Below, piece after piece: positions 54,734-64,000 of a DNA stretch of 64,000 bases (its first letter is position 1; each line of letters starts with the position of its first letter). The notes below the pieces were generated by a model, which made no database searches, was not told where the DNA came from, and saw nothing but the letters and a program-made list of their open reading frames with translations. This DNA comes from Nocardioides terrae. Its GTDB lineage: Bacteria; Actinomycetota; Actinomycetes; Propionibacteriales; Nocardioidaceae. The stretch is from positions 1-64,000 of the forward strand of contig NZ_FOLB01000001.1 in NCBI RefSeq assembly GCF_900112345.1, read 5' to 3'. The translations under genes were made by a program, and so were the position numbers.

Positions 54734-55044
54734 GCGAGACCCCCTCCGCGCTCGACGGGCTGGACCCCGCCCTGACCGCCCCGAAGCGACTGGCGGCGAT
54801 GGCCCTGCTGAGCCGGTCGGCCGGCGCCGACTTCGCCGCGCTCCGAGCGCACCTCGGCGTGAGCGAGTCGGACCTGTCCAAACAGATGGCGGCACTGGTG
54901 GCGGCCGGTTACGTCACCGTGCGCAAGAGCGGCAGGGGCCGCGGCAGCGCGACGACGTACCAGGCCACCCGCGGAGGCAGCAGGGCCTACGCCCGTCACC
55001 GCGCCGCGCTCGAGGCGATCCTCGACGGCGCGCCTGCGGACTGA
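54730..55044 (+). CDS. Winged-helix transcriptional regulator (MarR/HTH_27-like)
   Basis: A 104-aa DNA-binding protein: APKRLAAMALLSRS, helix-turn-helix DFAALRAHLGVSESDLSKQM (about 34-53), AALVAAGYVTVRKSGRGRGSATTY (wing) and a C-terminal helix. The layout fits the transcriptional regulators of the HTH_27/MarR-like class that usually repress their own operon. ATGA overlaps the membrane-protein stop. The likely target is the inverted repeat at 54252-54280. Confidence 0.85.
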   Translation: MSETPSALDGLDPALTAPKRLAAMALLSRSAGADFAALRAHLGVSESDLSKQMAALVAAGYVTVRKSGRGRGSATTYQATRGGSRAYARHRAALEAILDGAPAD

Positions 55045-55128
55045 CCGCCCTGGCCGTGCGGTGGAGCTGCGCTGCTCCGGACCGAACTCCGTTGACCGGC
55101 TCCACCATCGGGTTGGAGGCTGAGCGGC

Positions 55129-55638
55129 ATGTCCTTCCCGCCGTACCAGCCCTATCCCGCCGACCGCTACGACGCGCCGGACGGCGAGGTGTCCGCGACG
55201 CTGCGCCGTGCCACCGCCGAGCCCGACCTGGTCTACCCGAACGGCGTGAAGGTCGACTACCTCGCGACGGGTGCGTCCACGGACGGCGACTACGGGCTCT
55301 ACCGCTGGACCTTCGGGCCGGAGGAGACCGGGCCGGGGCCGCACTTCCACCGGGCCGTCTCGGAGTCGTTCTTCGTGCTCACCGGCCAGGTCCGGATCTA
55401 CAACGGCGAGGAGTGGATCACCGCCGGCTCGGGCGACTTCGTCCACGTGCCGCCCGGCGGGCTGCACGGCTTCCGCAACGTGCCGGACGAGCCGGCGTCG
55501 ATGCTGCTCCACTTCACGCCGGGCGCCCCGCGGGAGGGCTACTTCGAGGGACTGCTGGCGCTCCGGGAGCCGGGCTTCGAGCCGACCGAGGAAGAGCTCG
55601 CCGAGTTCTACCTCCGCCACGACAACTACTGGCTGTGA
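55129..55638 (+). CDS. Cupin domain protein
   Basis: A 169-aa single-domain cupin. Motif 1 is PHFHRAVSESFFVLTGQVRI (about 80-99) with metal ligands H81, H83 and E88 area, and motif 2 is DFVHVPPGGLHGFRN (about 104-118). It may be a dioxygenase, isomerase or binding protein; the substrate is unknown. It overlaps the GNAT gene by 4 bp (GTGA), so the two proteins are made together. Confidence 0.87.
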   Translation: MSFPPYQPYPADRYDAPDGEVSATLRRATAEPDLVYPNGVKVDYLATGASTDGDYGLYRWTFGPEETGPGPHFHRAVSESFFVLTGQVRIYNGEEWITAGSGDFVHVPPGGLHGFRNVPDEPASMLLHFTPGAPREGYFEGLLALREPGFEPTEEELAEFYLRHDNYWL

Positions 55639-56213
55639 CGACACCCCTCGAGGTGCGCCCGGCCGTCGTCTTCGACGACGTCGCCGCGGTCGTGGGGCCG
55701 CGCAACCCGACGTCGAACGTCTGCTTCTGCCTGAGCTATCGGCTCGGCTCCAAGGACAACACGGCGCTGCGCGGGCCTGCACGAGCGGCCAAGGTGCGCG
55801 AGCTCTGTGCGCAGGACCCACCGCCAGGCGTGCTCGCCTACGCCGGCGACGAGCCCGTCGGCTGGGCCGCCCTCCATCCGCGCTCCGGCACGAGCTTCGC
55901 CCGGGCGCGGAAGATCCCGCACGTCGACGATCTCGACGTCTGGTCGCTCTGGTGCTTCCGGGTCCGGCCGGGCCACCGCGGACAGGGAATCGCGCACGCG
56001 CTCGTCGAGGGCGCCGTCGCGTATGCCCGCGAGCGCGGCGCCCCGGCGATCGAGTCCTACCCGGTCGACAACCGGGGAGAGCGGGTCGACCTCACCATGG
56101 CGTACGTCGGCACGCGCGGCCTCTTCGAGCGGGCCGGCTTCACCAAGGCCGCCGACACCGGCTCGGTGCTGGCGGGCTTCCCGCGCATCCTCATGCGGCT
56201 CGACCTGCGCTGA
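55635..56213 (+). CDS. GNAT family N-acetyltransferase
   Basis: A 192-aa acetyl-CoA-dependent acetyltransferase with WCFRVRPGHRGQGIAHALVEGAVAYARERG (acetyl-CoA loop RPGHRGQGIA, about 113-122), IESYPVDN and a final RAGFTKAADTGS strand typical of GNAT. The N-terminal NVCFCLSYRLG is a family feature of YoaP-like members. The substrate is unknown. The start is GTG 55635, overlapping the cupin stop. Confidence 0.88.
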   Translation: MTTPLEVRPAVVFDDVAAVVGPRNPTSNVCFCLSYRLGSKDNTALRGPARAAKVRELCAQDPPPGVLAYAGDEPVGWAALHPRSGTSFARARKIPHVDDLDVWSLWCFRVRPGHRGQGIAHALVEGAVAYARERGAPAIESYPVDNRGERVDLTMAYVGTRGLFERAGFTKAADTGSVLAGFPRILMRLDLR

Positions 56214-56237
56214 GGGCAGCCGTCCGGCAGGCGTGGG

Positions 56238-56480
56238 TCAGGCGGCGTGGATGCGTCGGATGAGGTCGACGTCGTCCTCGGTGAGGGGACGGGTGCCGGT
56301 GTGGTTGACCAGTCGGATCATGCCGGTGGGGGTGGTCCCCAGGTAGGTGGCGGGGCCGAGTTGTTGGACCTGGTAGTTGAGGTGGGTCTTGGCTCGGTGT
56401 GAGTGTCGGTCCAGGGGTGCGTCGTTGTGGTCCCCGGTCTGGCCGGGTGGGCCGAGTGGGTCGTAGGGACGGCGTGGGGC
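56238..56480 (-). pseudogene. 3' remnant of an HNH/DUF222 (13E12-like) nuclease gene
   Basis: A minus-strand frame with no start reads YDPLGPPGQTGDHNDAPLD, RHSHRAKTHLNYQVQQLGPATYL and TGMIRLVNHTGTRPL before TGA at 56240. GPPGQT...HRAKTH and the WxxPxG...TGT tail are the C-terminal part of DUF222/HNH endonucleases that are abundant in actinobacteria. The zinc/catalytic CRxHH is altered to DRHSH, and an in-frame TGA lies just upstream, so this is a truncated, decayed copy. Confidence 0.7.
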
Positions 56481-56627
56481 TCACCGGCCGTGTCCGAGCT
56501 TTCTCGCCAGTGCGTCCTTGAGCGTCGCCGCCACGAGCCGCTCGACGGTCTCGTGGCTCGGCCGGTCGACATGACGGTCGGCGAAGAGCAGAGAGCCGTC
56601 GTCGCGTCGGACGCGATCGCGGGGCAC
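56481..56627 (-). CDS. Possible 48-aa protein or remnant
   Basis: A GTG-initiated frame encodes VPRDRVRRDDG, SLLFADRHVDRPSHETVERL and VAATLKDALARKLGHGR. The third codon position is strongly G/C and the C-terminal half is a clear amphipathic helix, so it looks coding. The region between here and the DUF309 stop has coding-like segments in other frames, suggesting a frameshifted or decayed longer gene. No family recognised. Confidence 0.35.
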   Translation of the reverse strand: MPRDRVRRDDGSLLFADRHVDRPSHETVERLVAATLKDALARKLGHGR

Positions 56628-56663
56628 GGGCCCGCTCGACGGTGCCCGCCCCGACCTCGGCCA

Positions 56664-57101
56664 TCAACTCGGCCGAGTGCTCCTCGAGCTGCAGGCAGTC
56701 CGCTCCCGAGCGCACCGCAGCACGGCCGCCAGGTCGAGGCCGTACGTCGGGCCGTCGTACGCCTCGAGGTGTGCCGCTCCCCGCTCCACCAGCCGCCGCG
56801 CACCGACGAGATTGCCGCGCTCGGCATGGGTGAGCCCGACGCACAGCTGCGCCAGCCCCTGCCAGAGCGGGCGCTCGGCGTCGGGGCAGTCCTTCCAGCG
56901 GGCCTCGAGCACCTCGTGCGCCGAGAACGGCCGGCCCTCCGCGAGCAGCCGACGCGCCTCCGCGACGGTCTCGAGCGGCGGCAGCGGCTCCTCCGACACC
57001 GGCTCGACGCCCTCCGCGCCGTAGGGCAGCGGGCGCCCGAGCGCGTCGCGTGGCCGGGCCTGCCGGGGCCGGCCCGCTCGGTCGCGATCGCGCGCAGTCA
57101 C
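56664..57101 (-). CDS. DUF309 domain protein, possibly frameshifted at the 3' end
   Basis: A 145-aa protein with the DUF309 core RRLLAEGRPFSAHEVLEARWKDCPD (read in parts; about 50-74), PLWQGLAQLCVGLTHAERGNLVGARRLVERG. Function is unknown. After LDLAAVLR (about 130) the sequence becomes CARERTACSSRS and stops, whereas a neighbouring frame continues with GADCLQLEEHSAELMAEVGAG, which looks more protein-like; a one-base shift here is possible. GTG 57101 is preceded by TAGCGT and seven bases. Confidence 0.7.
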   Translation of the reverse strand: MTARDRDRAGRPRQARPRDALGRPLPYGAEGVEPVSEEPLPPLETVAEARRLLAEGRPFSAHEVLEARWKDCPDAERPLWQGLAQLCVGLTHAERGNLVGARRLVERGAAHLEAYDGPTYGLDLAAVLRCARERTACSSRSTRPS

Positions 57102-57111
57102 GCCGACGACG

Positions 57112-58998
<1,887 letters not shown>

Positions 58999-59007
58999 TC
59001 TCCCTTG

Positions 59008-59976
59008 TCAGTAGGTGTGGAACCAAAGGGGCAGGTACGTCGACCCGCCCGGGCACGTCACGTCGCGGTCGCGGCCGTCCTCGACCCACTGCGTGAGGAT
59101 CGGCGCGCCGCCCTGGAACATCCGGTCCGCGCCGCACCGCCGCAGCGCCTCCGCGCGGCCGGTCTCGCCGGCCGCCCGCCACTCCGGCAGGCTCAGCCGC
59201 AGGTCCCCGACCACGCGCTGCCAGAGCGCGACGGTCGAGTAGACGCCGACGGTGAGCCCCTGGTCGGCGTACGCCTTGGCGGCGCCGCGGACGACCGCGG
59301 CGTTCCGCTCGGTGTCCGACGTCCAGTCGAACCCGTTCACCGGCTCGACGTCGAGCCACACGGCCGGGACGTCCAGCCCGGCCGCCTGCATGGTCCGGAT
59401 GTTGAAGAGCGCCTGCTGGTAGCCGATGTTGGCCAGCCGGCCGAGGGTGCTGCCCGCCTCGAACGGGCCCTGACCGCCGAACTCGTCGAAGTGCCGCTTC
59501 TCCGGATAGCTGATCACCGAGTAGGCGCCGGCCATCAGGTGGCGCTGCTTGACCCAGGCGACCTGCGCGGCGAGGCAGGGGTTGGGGTGGAACCCGGGGC
59601 CGTTGGTCAGGCCGAGGACCACGAAGCGAGCCGACGGGAGCGGCATCGGGGCGCCCTGGGAGCGCTTCTGCGGGATGCCCATGCCCTTCGGGCACTGCGG
59701 CCAGCTCACGTCGGCGCCCTCGACCGGCCCCTGCGCGACGGGTGTGGGCAGGTCGGGGATGGTGACCGGCGGGTCGGGCAGCACGGCGGAGGGCGCCGTC
59801 GACTGCGGTGTCGTGGCAGAGGTCTGGGGAGCGGTCGTGGCCGGAGGCGCCGCTCGCTCGGAGGCCGACGGCGAAACCGACGGGGCAGGGTCCGCGGGCG
59901 TCGTACGCCCGCCACAGGCGGTGAGCAGCAGGGCAGCGGCCACCGCCGTCGCCATCGTTCTCACGCTCGCCCTCAC
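59008..59976 (-). CDS. Lipoprotein with DUF1906-like (glycoside hydrolase-like) domain
   Basis: A 322-aa exported lipoprotein. The signal ends LLTAC (Cys about 21) and a Ser/Thr/Pro linker of about 60 residues follows. The domain at about 85-320 has GADVSWPQCPKGMG, FVVLGLTNGPGFHPNPCL, YPEKRHFDEFGGQGPF, VWLDVEPVNGFDW and VGVYSTVALWQRV, resembling the Rv2525c/DUF1906 GH25-like barrel with an acidic DVEP. It may act on the cell wall. GTG 59976 is chosen for a normal signal peptide; longer forms are open. It begins upstream of lepA by 9 bp of its stop. Confidence 0.8.
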   Translation of the reverse strand: MRASVRTMATAVAAALLLTACGGRTTPADPAPSVSPSASERAAPPATTAPQTSATTPQSTAPSAVLPDPPVTIPDLPTPVAQGPVEGADVSWPQCPKGMGIPQKRSQGAPMPLPSARFVVLGLTNGPGFHPNPCLAAQVAWVKQRHLMAGAYSVISYPEKRHFDEFGGQGPFEAGSTLGRLANIGYQQALFNIRTMQAAGLDVPAVWLDVEPVNGFDWTSDTERNAAVVRGAAKAYADQGLTVGVYSTVALWQRVVGDLRLSLPEWRAAGETGRAEALRRCGADRMFQGGAPILTQWVEDGRDRDVTCPGGSTYLPLWFHTY

Positions 59977-60028
59977 GCCACCGTGCCGGTCACCGGTCAC
60001 CCGCCGGGATCGCCCGATCATCGCACGC

Positions 60029-60182
60029 CGTTCCGACCGCATTCGTCTGGCCAACACCGAGCGTTGCCCGCCGTGACGACATCCGCTTCCTGTGCTCCGG
60101 CACCAGGCAGCTGACCGTCCGGCTCAACGACGTCGAGGGCAGGACGCTGTTCACGCGGACACTGGACCCGGCCGCTCGCTGA
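60029..60182 (+). other. Possible coding remnant upstream of the hexosaminidase gene
   Basis: The plus strand has an open frame ending at TGA 60182 that reads DDIRFLCSGTRQLTVRLNDVE and then GRTLFTRTLDPAAR. Codon use is typical of the genome, but no good start or ribosome site is present. It may be the 3' remnant of an inactivated gene or a small protein. The remaining bases to 60320 hold a GCCGGCC-type hairpin and the hexosaminidase leader. Confidence 0.3.
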
Positions 60183-60320
60183 GCCCGGCCGGAGGCCGGC
60201 GGTGACCTTGTCGTCCCGGCGTGCGCGGGTGTAGACCGATCTTGATCGGGGGGACCAAGCACAGCTACGGGTGGCGGTACGCGATCTCGGCTGCCGCTGC
60301 TCGCAGCGGAAGGACCAGCC

Positions 60321-62051
60321 ATGCTCGGGCATCGACGCACCACCAGCGTGATCGTCTCCACCCTCGCCGTCGCGGCGTCGTACGCCGTCGGCCTCTCTCC
60401 GGCGCACGCCGGACCTGCCGCGCCTACCGCAGCCGCGGCGCATCACAGCGCCGCCGCGGCCGCGCGGGCCCGGACCACGCCGCAGGTCGTGCCGAGACCC
60501 GCCCGCATGCGCGTCGGCAAGGGCCGGTTCACCGTCACCCGGCACACCCGCATCGCCGTCCGGCAGCACGGTGCCGCACGAGCCGTCGCCGTCGACCTGG
60601 CCCGCGACCTGCGGCCCGCGACCGGGTTCCGGCTGCCGGTCGTGTCCGGGCACGGGCGGAGCGCCGACATCCGGCTCCGGCTCGGGCACGTCCCCGGGCT
60701 GACGCGCAGCCAGCGGGCGGAGGGCTACCGCCTCGACGTCCGCCGGGGCGGCGTACGCCTCACGGCGCCGACGGCGCACGGCCTGTTCGACGGCGTCCAG
60801 ACGATCCGACAGCTGCTGCCCGCCTCGATCGCGAGCCGCACGCGGACGGTCGGGCCTTGGACGATCCCGGTCGTCCACATCGTCGACCACCCGCGTTACG
60901 CGTATCGCGGCTTCATGCTCGACATCGCCCGGCACTTCCAGACGCCCGAGACGGTGATGAGCCTGATCGACGAGGCATCGGCCTACAAGATCAACACGCT
61001 GCACCTGCACGTCAGCGACGACCAGGGCTTCCGGATCGTCATCGACGGCTTCCCGAACCTCACCGCGATCGGCAGCCAGGGATCGGTCGGCACCCAGGGC
61101 AGGACGATGGACCCGGGCGGGTTCTGGACGCAGCGGGACTACCGGCGCGTCGTCGCCCACGCGGCAGCGCACTTCATGAAGGTGGTGCCCGAGGTCGACT
61201 CCCCCGGCCACAACAACGCCATCATCATGTCCGAGTACGGCGACACGGCGAACCCGCTGCTGGACGGGCACCCGCAGGACATCAACTGCAGCCGCAACGA
61301 CCCCCCGCAGTGGAACTTCACCGGCGACGTCGGCTACAGCGCCATGTGCCCGGAGAGCGAGAACACGCTCACGATCTACGACGCCATCGTCAGCCAGCTG
61401 TCGGCGATGTCGTCCAGCCGGTACTACCACCTCGGTGGCGACGAGGTCCCGGCCTCGACGCTGAGCCACGACCGGTACGCCGCGTTCATCAACGAGGAGG
61501 CGCCGCTGGTCACCGCTCGGGGCAAGACGGTGATGGGCTGGGCCGAGATCGCCGGCGCCGGCACCACCCTTCCGCCGGGCTCCGTGGCGGAGTACTGGAA
61601 CCCCGCGTCCGGCACGAGCCCGGACACGATCACCGCGCACGAGGCGGTCGCCAAGGACCTGAAGATCGTGATGGCGCCGGCCACGCACGCCTACCTCGAC
61701 CAGAAGTACGCCCCCGGCGTGCCTGCCGACCTCGGCCTCTCGTGGGCGTGCAACACCGGCTGCGACGTCGACCAGTTCTACAACTGGGACCCGGGCACCT
61801 ACGTCACCGGCGTCACCGACCAGGACGTGATCGGCGTCGAGGGGGCGATGTGGGCCGAGACCGTGCACGACCTCAGCGAGGTGCAGTACATGGTGTTCCC
61901 CCGGCTGATCGCGCTGGCCGAGGTGGGCTGGACTCCGCAGGCGGCGCGCAGCTACGCCGACTTCCTGCCGCGGCTGGGCGCGCAGGGACCGCGACTGACG
62001 CTGGCGGGGACGAGCTTCTACCCGACCCCCCTGGTGCCCTGGGCGGACTAG
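60321..62051 (+). CDS. Secreted beta-N-acetylhexosaminidase (GH20)
   Basis: Removes terminal GlcNAc/GalNAc, probably from chitin or cell-wall sugars outside the cell. The 576-aa product has a signal peptide cut near SPAHA (about residue 30), an Ala-rich linker, a GH20b N-terminal domain (about 55-185) and the GH20 barrel with RGFMLDIARHF, HLHVSDDQGFRI, EVDSPGHNNA and the catalytic Asp-Glu in YHLGGDEVP (about 374-382), plus GVEGAMWAE. GGAAGGA six bases before the ATG fixes the start. Confidence 0.94.
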   Translation: MLGHRRTTSVIVSTLAVAASYAVGLSPAHAGPAAPTAAAAHHSAAAAARARTTPQVVPRPARMRVGKGRFTVTRHTRIAVRQHGAARAVAVDLARDLRPATGFRLPVVSGHGRSADIRLRLGHVPGLTRSQRAEGYRLDVRRGGVRLTAPTAHGLFDGVQTIRQLLPASIASRTRTVGPWTIPVVHIVDHPRYAYRGFMLDIARHFQTPETVMSLIDEASAYKINTLHLHVSDDQGFRIVIDGFPNLTAIGSQGSVGTQGRTMDPGGFWTQRDYRRVVAHAAAHFMKVVPEVDSPGHNNAIIMSEYGDTANPLLDGHPQDINCSRNDPPQWNFTGDVGYSAMCPESENTLTIYDAIVSQLSAMSSSRYYHLGGDEVPASTLSHDRYAAFINEEAPLVTARGKTVMGWAEIAGAGTTLPPGSVAEYWNPASGTSPDTITAHEAVAKDLKIVMAPATHAYLDQKYAPGVPADLGLSWACNTGCDVDQFYNWDPGTYVTGVTDQDVIGVEGAMWAETVHDLSEVQYMVFPRLIALAEVGWTPQAARSYADFLPRLGAQGPRLTLAGTSFYPTPLVPWAD

Positions 62052-62094
62052 GACCGGAGTCGGGCCGGTCGCGCGCATGTCGCAGGATGTGCGC

Positions 62095-63060
62095 GTGACC
62101 TCCCCGACCCCGGCCCATCCCACGACGCTCCCGCACGGGGACACCGCGCTCCGGCTCGGCTGGGTCCACCTGCCGCCGCCGCTGCGTCGCGCGGTCGAGC
62201 AGAAGGTCGGGACGACCGTCGTCGACTCGTACTCGTGCGACGCCGGCTTCACGCCCGGGCTGGCCTCCGTGCTGCTCGGCGCCGACGGCACCCGTCACTT
62301 CATCAAGGCGGCCTCGATGAAGGCGCAGCGCTACGCCGCGACGTCCTACCGCGAGGAGGCCCGCAAGGCGCGCACCCTGCCGCCCGGCCTCCCCGCGCCG
62401 CGGCTGCGGTGGACGATCGGCGGCGGTCCGGCCGACGAGTGGATCGTGCTGGGCTTCGAGTACGTCGAGGGCCACCAGCCCGCTCGGCCCTGGTCCGACG
62501 CCAACCTGCGGACCGCCTCCGACCTGATGGTGCGCATCGCGGACCAGCTCACGCCCGCACCGGGTCTCGGCCTCGAGACCTTCGCCGAGGCCTTCGAGGC
62601 CTGGCCGGCGATGTGGCACACCCTCGCCGTCAGCGACGAGGACTTCGACTTCGCCGAGGAGCTCGAGGGACTCGCCGCGCGGTTCGCCGAGGTCACTGCC
62701 GGCGACACGCTCGTCCATGCCGACGTACGCGACGACAACCTGATCGTCCGGCCGGACGGGTCGATGGTCCTCTGCGACTGGAACTGGCCGGTGCGGGGCG
62801 CGCGCTGGCTGGACTCGCTCTTCCTGCTCATCGGGCCACGCGGCGACGGCCTCGACGTCGAGGCCCACATCGCCGCCCACCCGCTGCTCGCGGAGGTCGA
62901 TCCCGAGCACATCGACATCGTGCTGGCGCTGATGACCGGCTACTTCCTGCACGCCGGCGCTCAGCCCCCGGTCTCGAACTCGCCCTGGCTGCGGGAGTTC
63001 GCCCGCTGGCAGGGTGAGGTCTGCTGGGCCTGGCTGGCCGAGCGCCGGCGCACGACGTAG
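62095..63060 (+). CDS. APH-fold phosphotransferase family protein
   Basis: A 321-aa kinase-like protein: KAASMKAQRYAATSYREEARKARTLPPGLPAPRLRW (ATP lobe, read in parts), LVHADVRDDNLIV (catalytic loop, about 206-218) and LCDWNWPVRGARWLD (metal-binding DW). Members phosphorylate varied small molecules; the substrate is unknown. GTG 62095 is chosen since AGGA lies about nine bases upstream; an ATG six codons earlier is possible. It follows the hexosaminidase gene by 43 bp. Confidence 0.85.
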   Translation: MTSPTPAHPTTLPHGDTALRLGWVHLPPPLRRAVEQKVGTTVVDSYSCDAGFTPGLASVLLGADGTRHFIKAASMKAQRYAATSYREEARKARTLPPGLPAPRLRWTIGGGPADEWIVLGFEYVEGHQPARPWSDANLRTASDLMVRIADQLTPAPGLGLETFAEAFEAWPAMWHTLAVSDEDFDFAEELEGLAARFAEVTAGDTLVHADVRDDNLIVRPDGSMVLCDWNWPVRGARWLDSLFLLIGPRGDGLDVEAHIAAHPLLAEVDPEHIDIVLALMTGYFLHAGAQPPVSNSPWLREFARWQGEVCWAWLAERRRTT

Positions 63061-63071
63061 GGCCCGGAGAT

Positions 63072-63101
63072 TTGAGGCGGTCCGAGCGGCGCTGGTAACC
63101 T
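63072..63101 (+). promoter_or_regulatory. Promoter of rpsT
   Basis: TTGAGG (63072-63077) and TAACCT (63096-63101) are 18 bp apart, giving a transcript with a leader of about 95 nt before rpsT. The leader contains short G/C-rich complementary stretches but no recognised regulatory class. Confidence 0.55.
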
Positions 63102-63201
63102 TCATGGCTGCGTGTTCGAGGCCCCTCCCCTCTCATCCCACGAGTGGCCGGGAGAGCGCGCCCGAACCCCAACCGCTGACCAGAAGGACACCCAGTTCGA
63201 C

Positions 63202-63462
63202 ATGGCGAACATCAAGTCGCAGATCAAGCGCAACAAGCAGAACGAGAAGGCCCACGAGCGCAACAAGGCCGTCAAGACCGCTCTGAAGAGCGCGGTCCGG
63301 AAGTTCCGCGAGGCCGCCGAGACCGGTGACAAGGAGACCGCCCTCGAGGCCGGCCGCCTCGCCGCCAAGAAGCTCGACAAGGCCGTCTCCAAGGGCGTGA
63401 TCCACAAGAACCAGGCCGCCAACCGCAAGTCGGCGATCGCCAAGAAGGCCGCGTCGCTCTGA
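63202..63462 (+). CDS. rpsT: 30S ribosomal protein S20
   Basis: Primary 16S rRNA-binding protein. The 86-aa product is Lys/Ala-rich and all-helical, with the family start [20 protein letters not shown] (20 residues) and [19 protein letters not shown] at the end. The ATG at 63202 follows the leader described above, with GAAGGA upstream. A strong terminator follows the stop. The neighbouring converging holA is conserved in actinobacteria. Confidence 0.97.
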   Translation: MANIKSQIKRNKQNEKAHERNKAVKTALKSAVRKFREAAETGDKETALEAGRLAAKKLDKAVSKGVIHKNQAANRKSAIAKKAASL

Positions 63463-63477
63463 CGCTCAGCTCTTCCC

Positions 63478-63503
63478 GAAGGCCCCGCTCCGGCGGGGCC
63501 TTC
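63478..63503. terminator. Terminator between rpsT and holA
   Basis: GAAGGCCCCGC and GCGGGGCCTTC form a perfect 11-bp stem with a TCCG loop, followed on the plus strand by GTCATTT. The symmetric position between two converging stops suggests it serves both strands. Confidence 0.9.
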
Positions 63504-63516
63504 GTCATTTCCGGCG

Positions 63517-64000
63517 CTACTTCCGCAGGCCGGTGATCGTCAGCACCAGCCGCTCCAGCGTGTACGCCGGGTCGCTGGCCGCACCCTTGAGGTCGGCGTC
63601 GGCCTGGGCGACCGCGCGGATCGCTGCGCCGAGCGAGGCGCCGTCCCAGCCGCGGGCGACCGCGGGCAGCTTCCTGAGCTGGTAGGGGTTGATGTTCTTC
63701 CGGTTGCCGCCGACGTAGTTGGCCAGGGTGCGCAGCTGCCCGGCGACACTGCTGAGCAGGTAGACCGGGCTGGTCCCGGAGTCGAGCGCCCAGCGCACAC
63801 CCTCCATCGCCTCCAGCCGCCGACCGGCGAGGAGTGCGTCGGCGATCTCGAAGTTCTTCACCTCAGCGCGTCCGCCGAAGTACTGCGCCACCTGCGCCTC
63901 CCCGATCGTCTCGCCCGGGAAGTCGCTGACCAGCTGGTCCACGGCGGAGGCCAGCATCCGGAGGTCCTCGCCGACCGCCTGCACCAGCGCGGCCGCCGCG
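63517..64000 (-). CDS. holA: DNA polymerase III subunit delta, C-terminal part (runs off the window)
   Basis: Clamp-loader subunit that opens the sliding clamp. Only the last 160 or so residues are present: AVGEDLRMLASAVDQLV, GEAQVAQYFGGRAEVKNFEIADALLAG, GTSPVYLLSSVAGQLRTLANYVGG and a C-terminal DLKGAASDPAYTLERLVLTI. This is the helical domain III of HolA. The frame continues beyond 64000. Confidence 0.93.
   Translation of the reverse strand, partial: AAAALVQAVGEDLRMLASAVDQLVSDFPGETIGEAQVAQYFGGRAEVKNFEIADALLAGRRLEAMEGVRWALDSGTSPVYLLSSVAGQLRTLANYVGGNRKNINPYQLRKLPAVARGWDGASLGAAIRAVAQADADLKGAASDPAYTLERLVLTITGLRK

Noticed and set aside
56238..56627. Stop-codon read-through (TGA at 56481) joining the 48-aa frame to the HNH remnant
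   Set aside because: The two share a frame, but the parts do not make a plausible single HNH protein and no selenocysteine or read-through signal is seen.

Overview
The window is chromosomal DNA from a high-GC actinobacterium. GC is roughly 70% by eye and third codon positions are almost always G or C. Actinobacterial traits include a LexA box of the TCGAAC-N4-GTTCGA type, ImuA/ImuB/DnaE2, a SigB/SigF-type sigma factor, two tandem septum-formation lipoproteins and DUF3097/DUF3099 proteins. Together with tyrS directly upstream of an rRNA operon, these point to Nocardioides or a close relative (Nocardioidaceae). That placement is inference from protein flavour, not from a database search.

Layout. 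1-3.1 kb: the 5' end of a 16S rRNA gene on the minus strand with a long leader and promoter, then tyrS, a DUF3099 membrane protein, a CAU-anticodon tRNA (probably Ile2), an orphan phage-type endonuclease VII and tRNA-Asn. 3.2-12.1 kb (minus): dnaG, a 2-hydroxyacid dehydrogenase, dgt, a secreted peptidase-like protein, dus, a lipoprotein and glyS. 12.2-15.4 kb (plus): a zinc-uptake operon znuA-znuC-znuB-zur under one palindromic operator. 15.4-19.5 kb: ridA, uppS, a YibE/F protein and recO (minus), then a divergent membrane protein. 19.5-21.4 kb: leuA with a leucine-rich leader peptide. 21.5-24 kb: a sigma factor and two paralogous lipoproteins. 24-29.1 kb (minus): era with a siderophore-interacting flavoprotein, a PNPOx-like protein and the pair for 10-methyl-branched fatty acids. 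29.2-33.8 kb: small conserved or unknown genes, a DksA/TraR zinc-finger protein, an AlaA-type aminotransferase and a pentapeptide-repeat protein. 33.4-37 kb (minus): the conserved HIT-phoH-ybeY-corC-cdd-like string. 37-43.8 kb: a Gmad2 lipoprotein, a winged-helix protein, then rsmE-dnaJ-hrcA under a CIRCE element, MBL-fold, DUF3097 and PspC proteins. 43.9-51.3 kb (minus): hemW, a 90-bp tandem repeat, and dnaE2-imuB-imuA under a LexA box. 51.3-57.1 kb: an acyl-CoA ligase, a kinase-like protein, a membrane-protein/regulator pair with its own operator, cupin and GNAT genes, and a debris-like stretch with an HNH nuclease remnant. 57.1-64 kb: lepA, a DUF1906 lipoprotein, a GH20 hexosaminidase, an APH-fold protein, rpsT and the 3' part of holA.

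How it fits together. Most of the window is the housekeeping neighbourhood for replication, translation and the heat-shock response that is syntenic across actinobacteria (holA, rpsT, lepA, hemW, hrcA-dnaJ-rsmE, phoH-ybeY-corC, era, recO, uppS, glyS, dus, dgt, dnaG). Accessory modules are interleaved: zinc uptake, mutasome, branched fatty acids and leucine synthesis. I saw no prophage, CRISPR array, insertion sequence or secondary-metabolite cluster.

The most interesting material is regulatory. Many genes show a hexamer of the form nAnnnT six to eight bases before an ATG or GTG, the layout of leaderless mRNAs. Two divergent pairs use it back to back. Two operators sit exactly over such promoters and end at the start codon. 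leuA has a short Leu-codon leader whose RNA can pair with the region just upstream of leuA. A 90-bp repeat with a 12-bp hairpin fills the hemW-dnaE2 gap.
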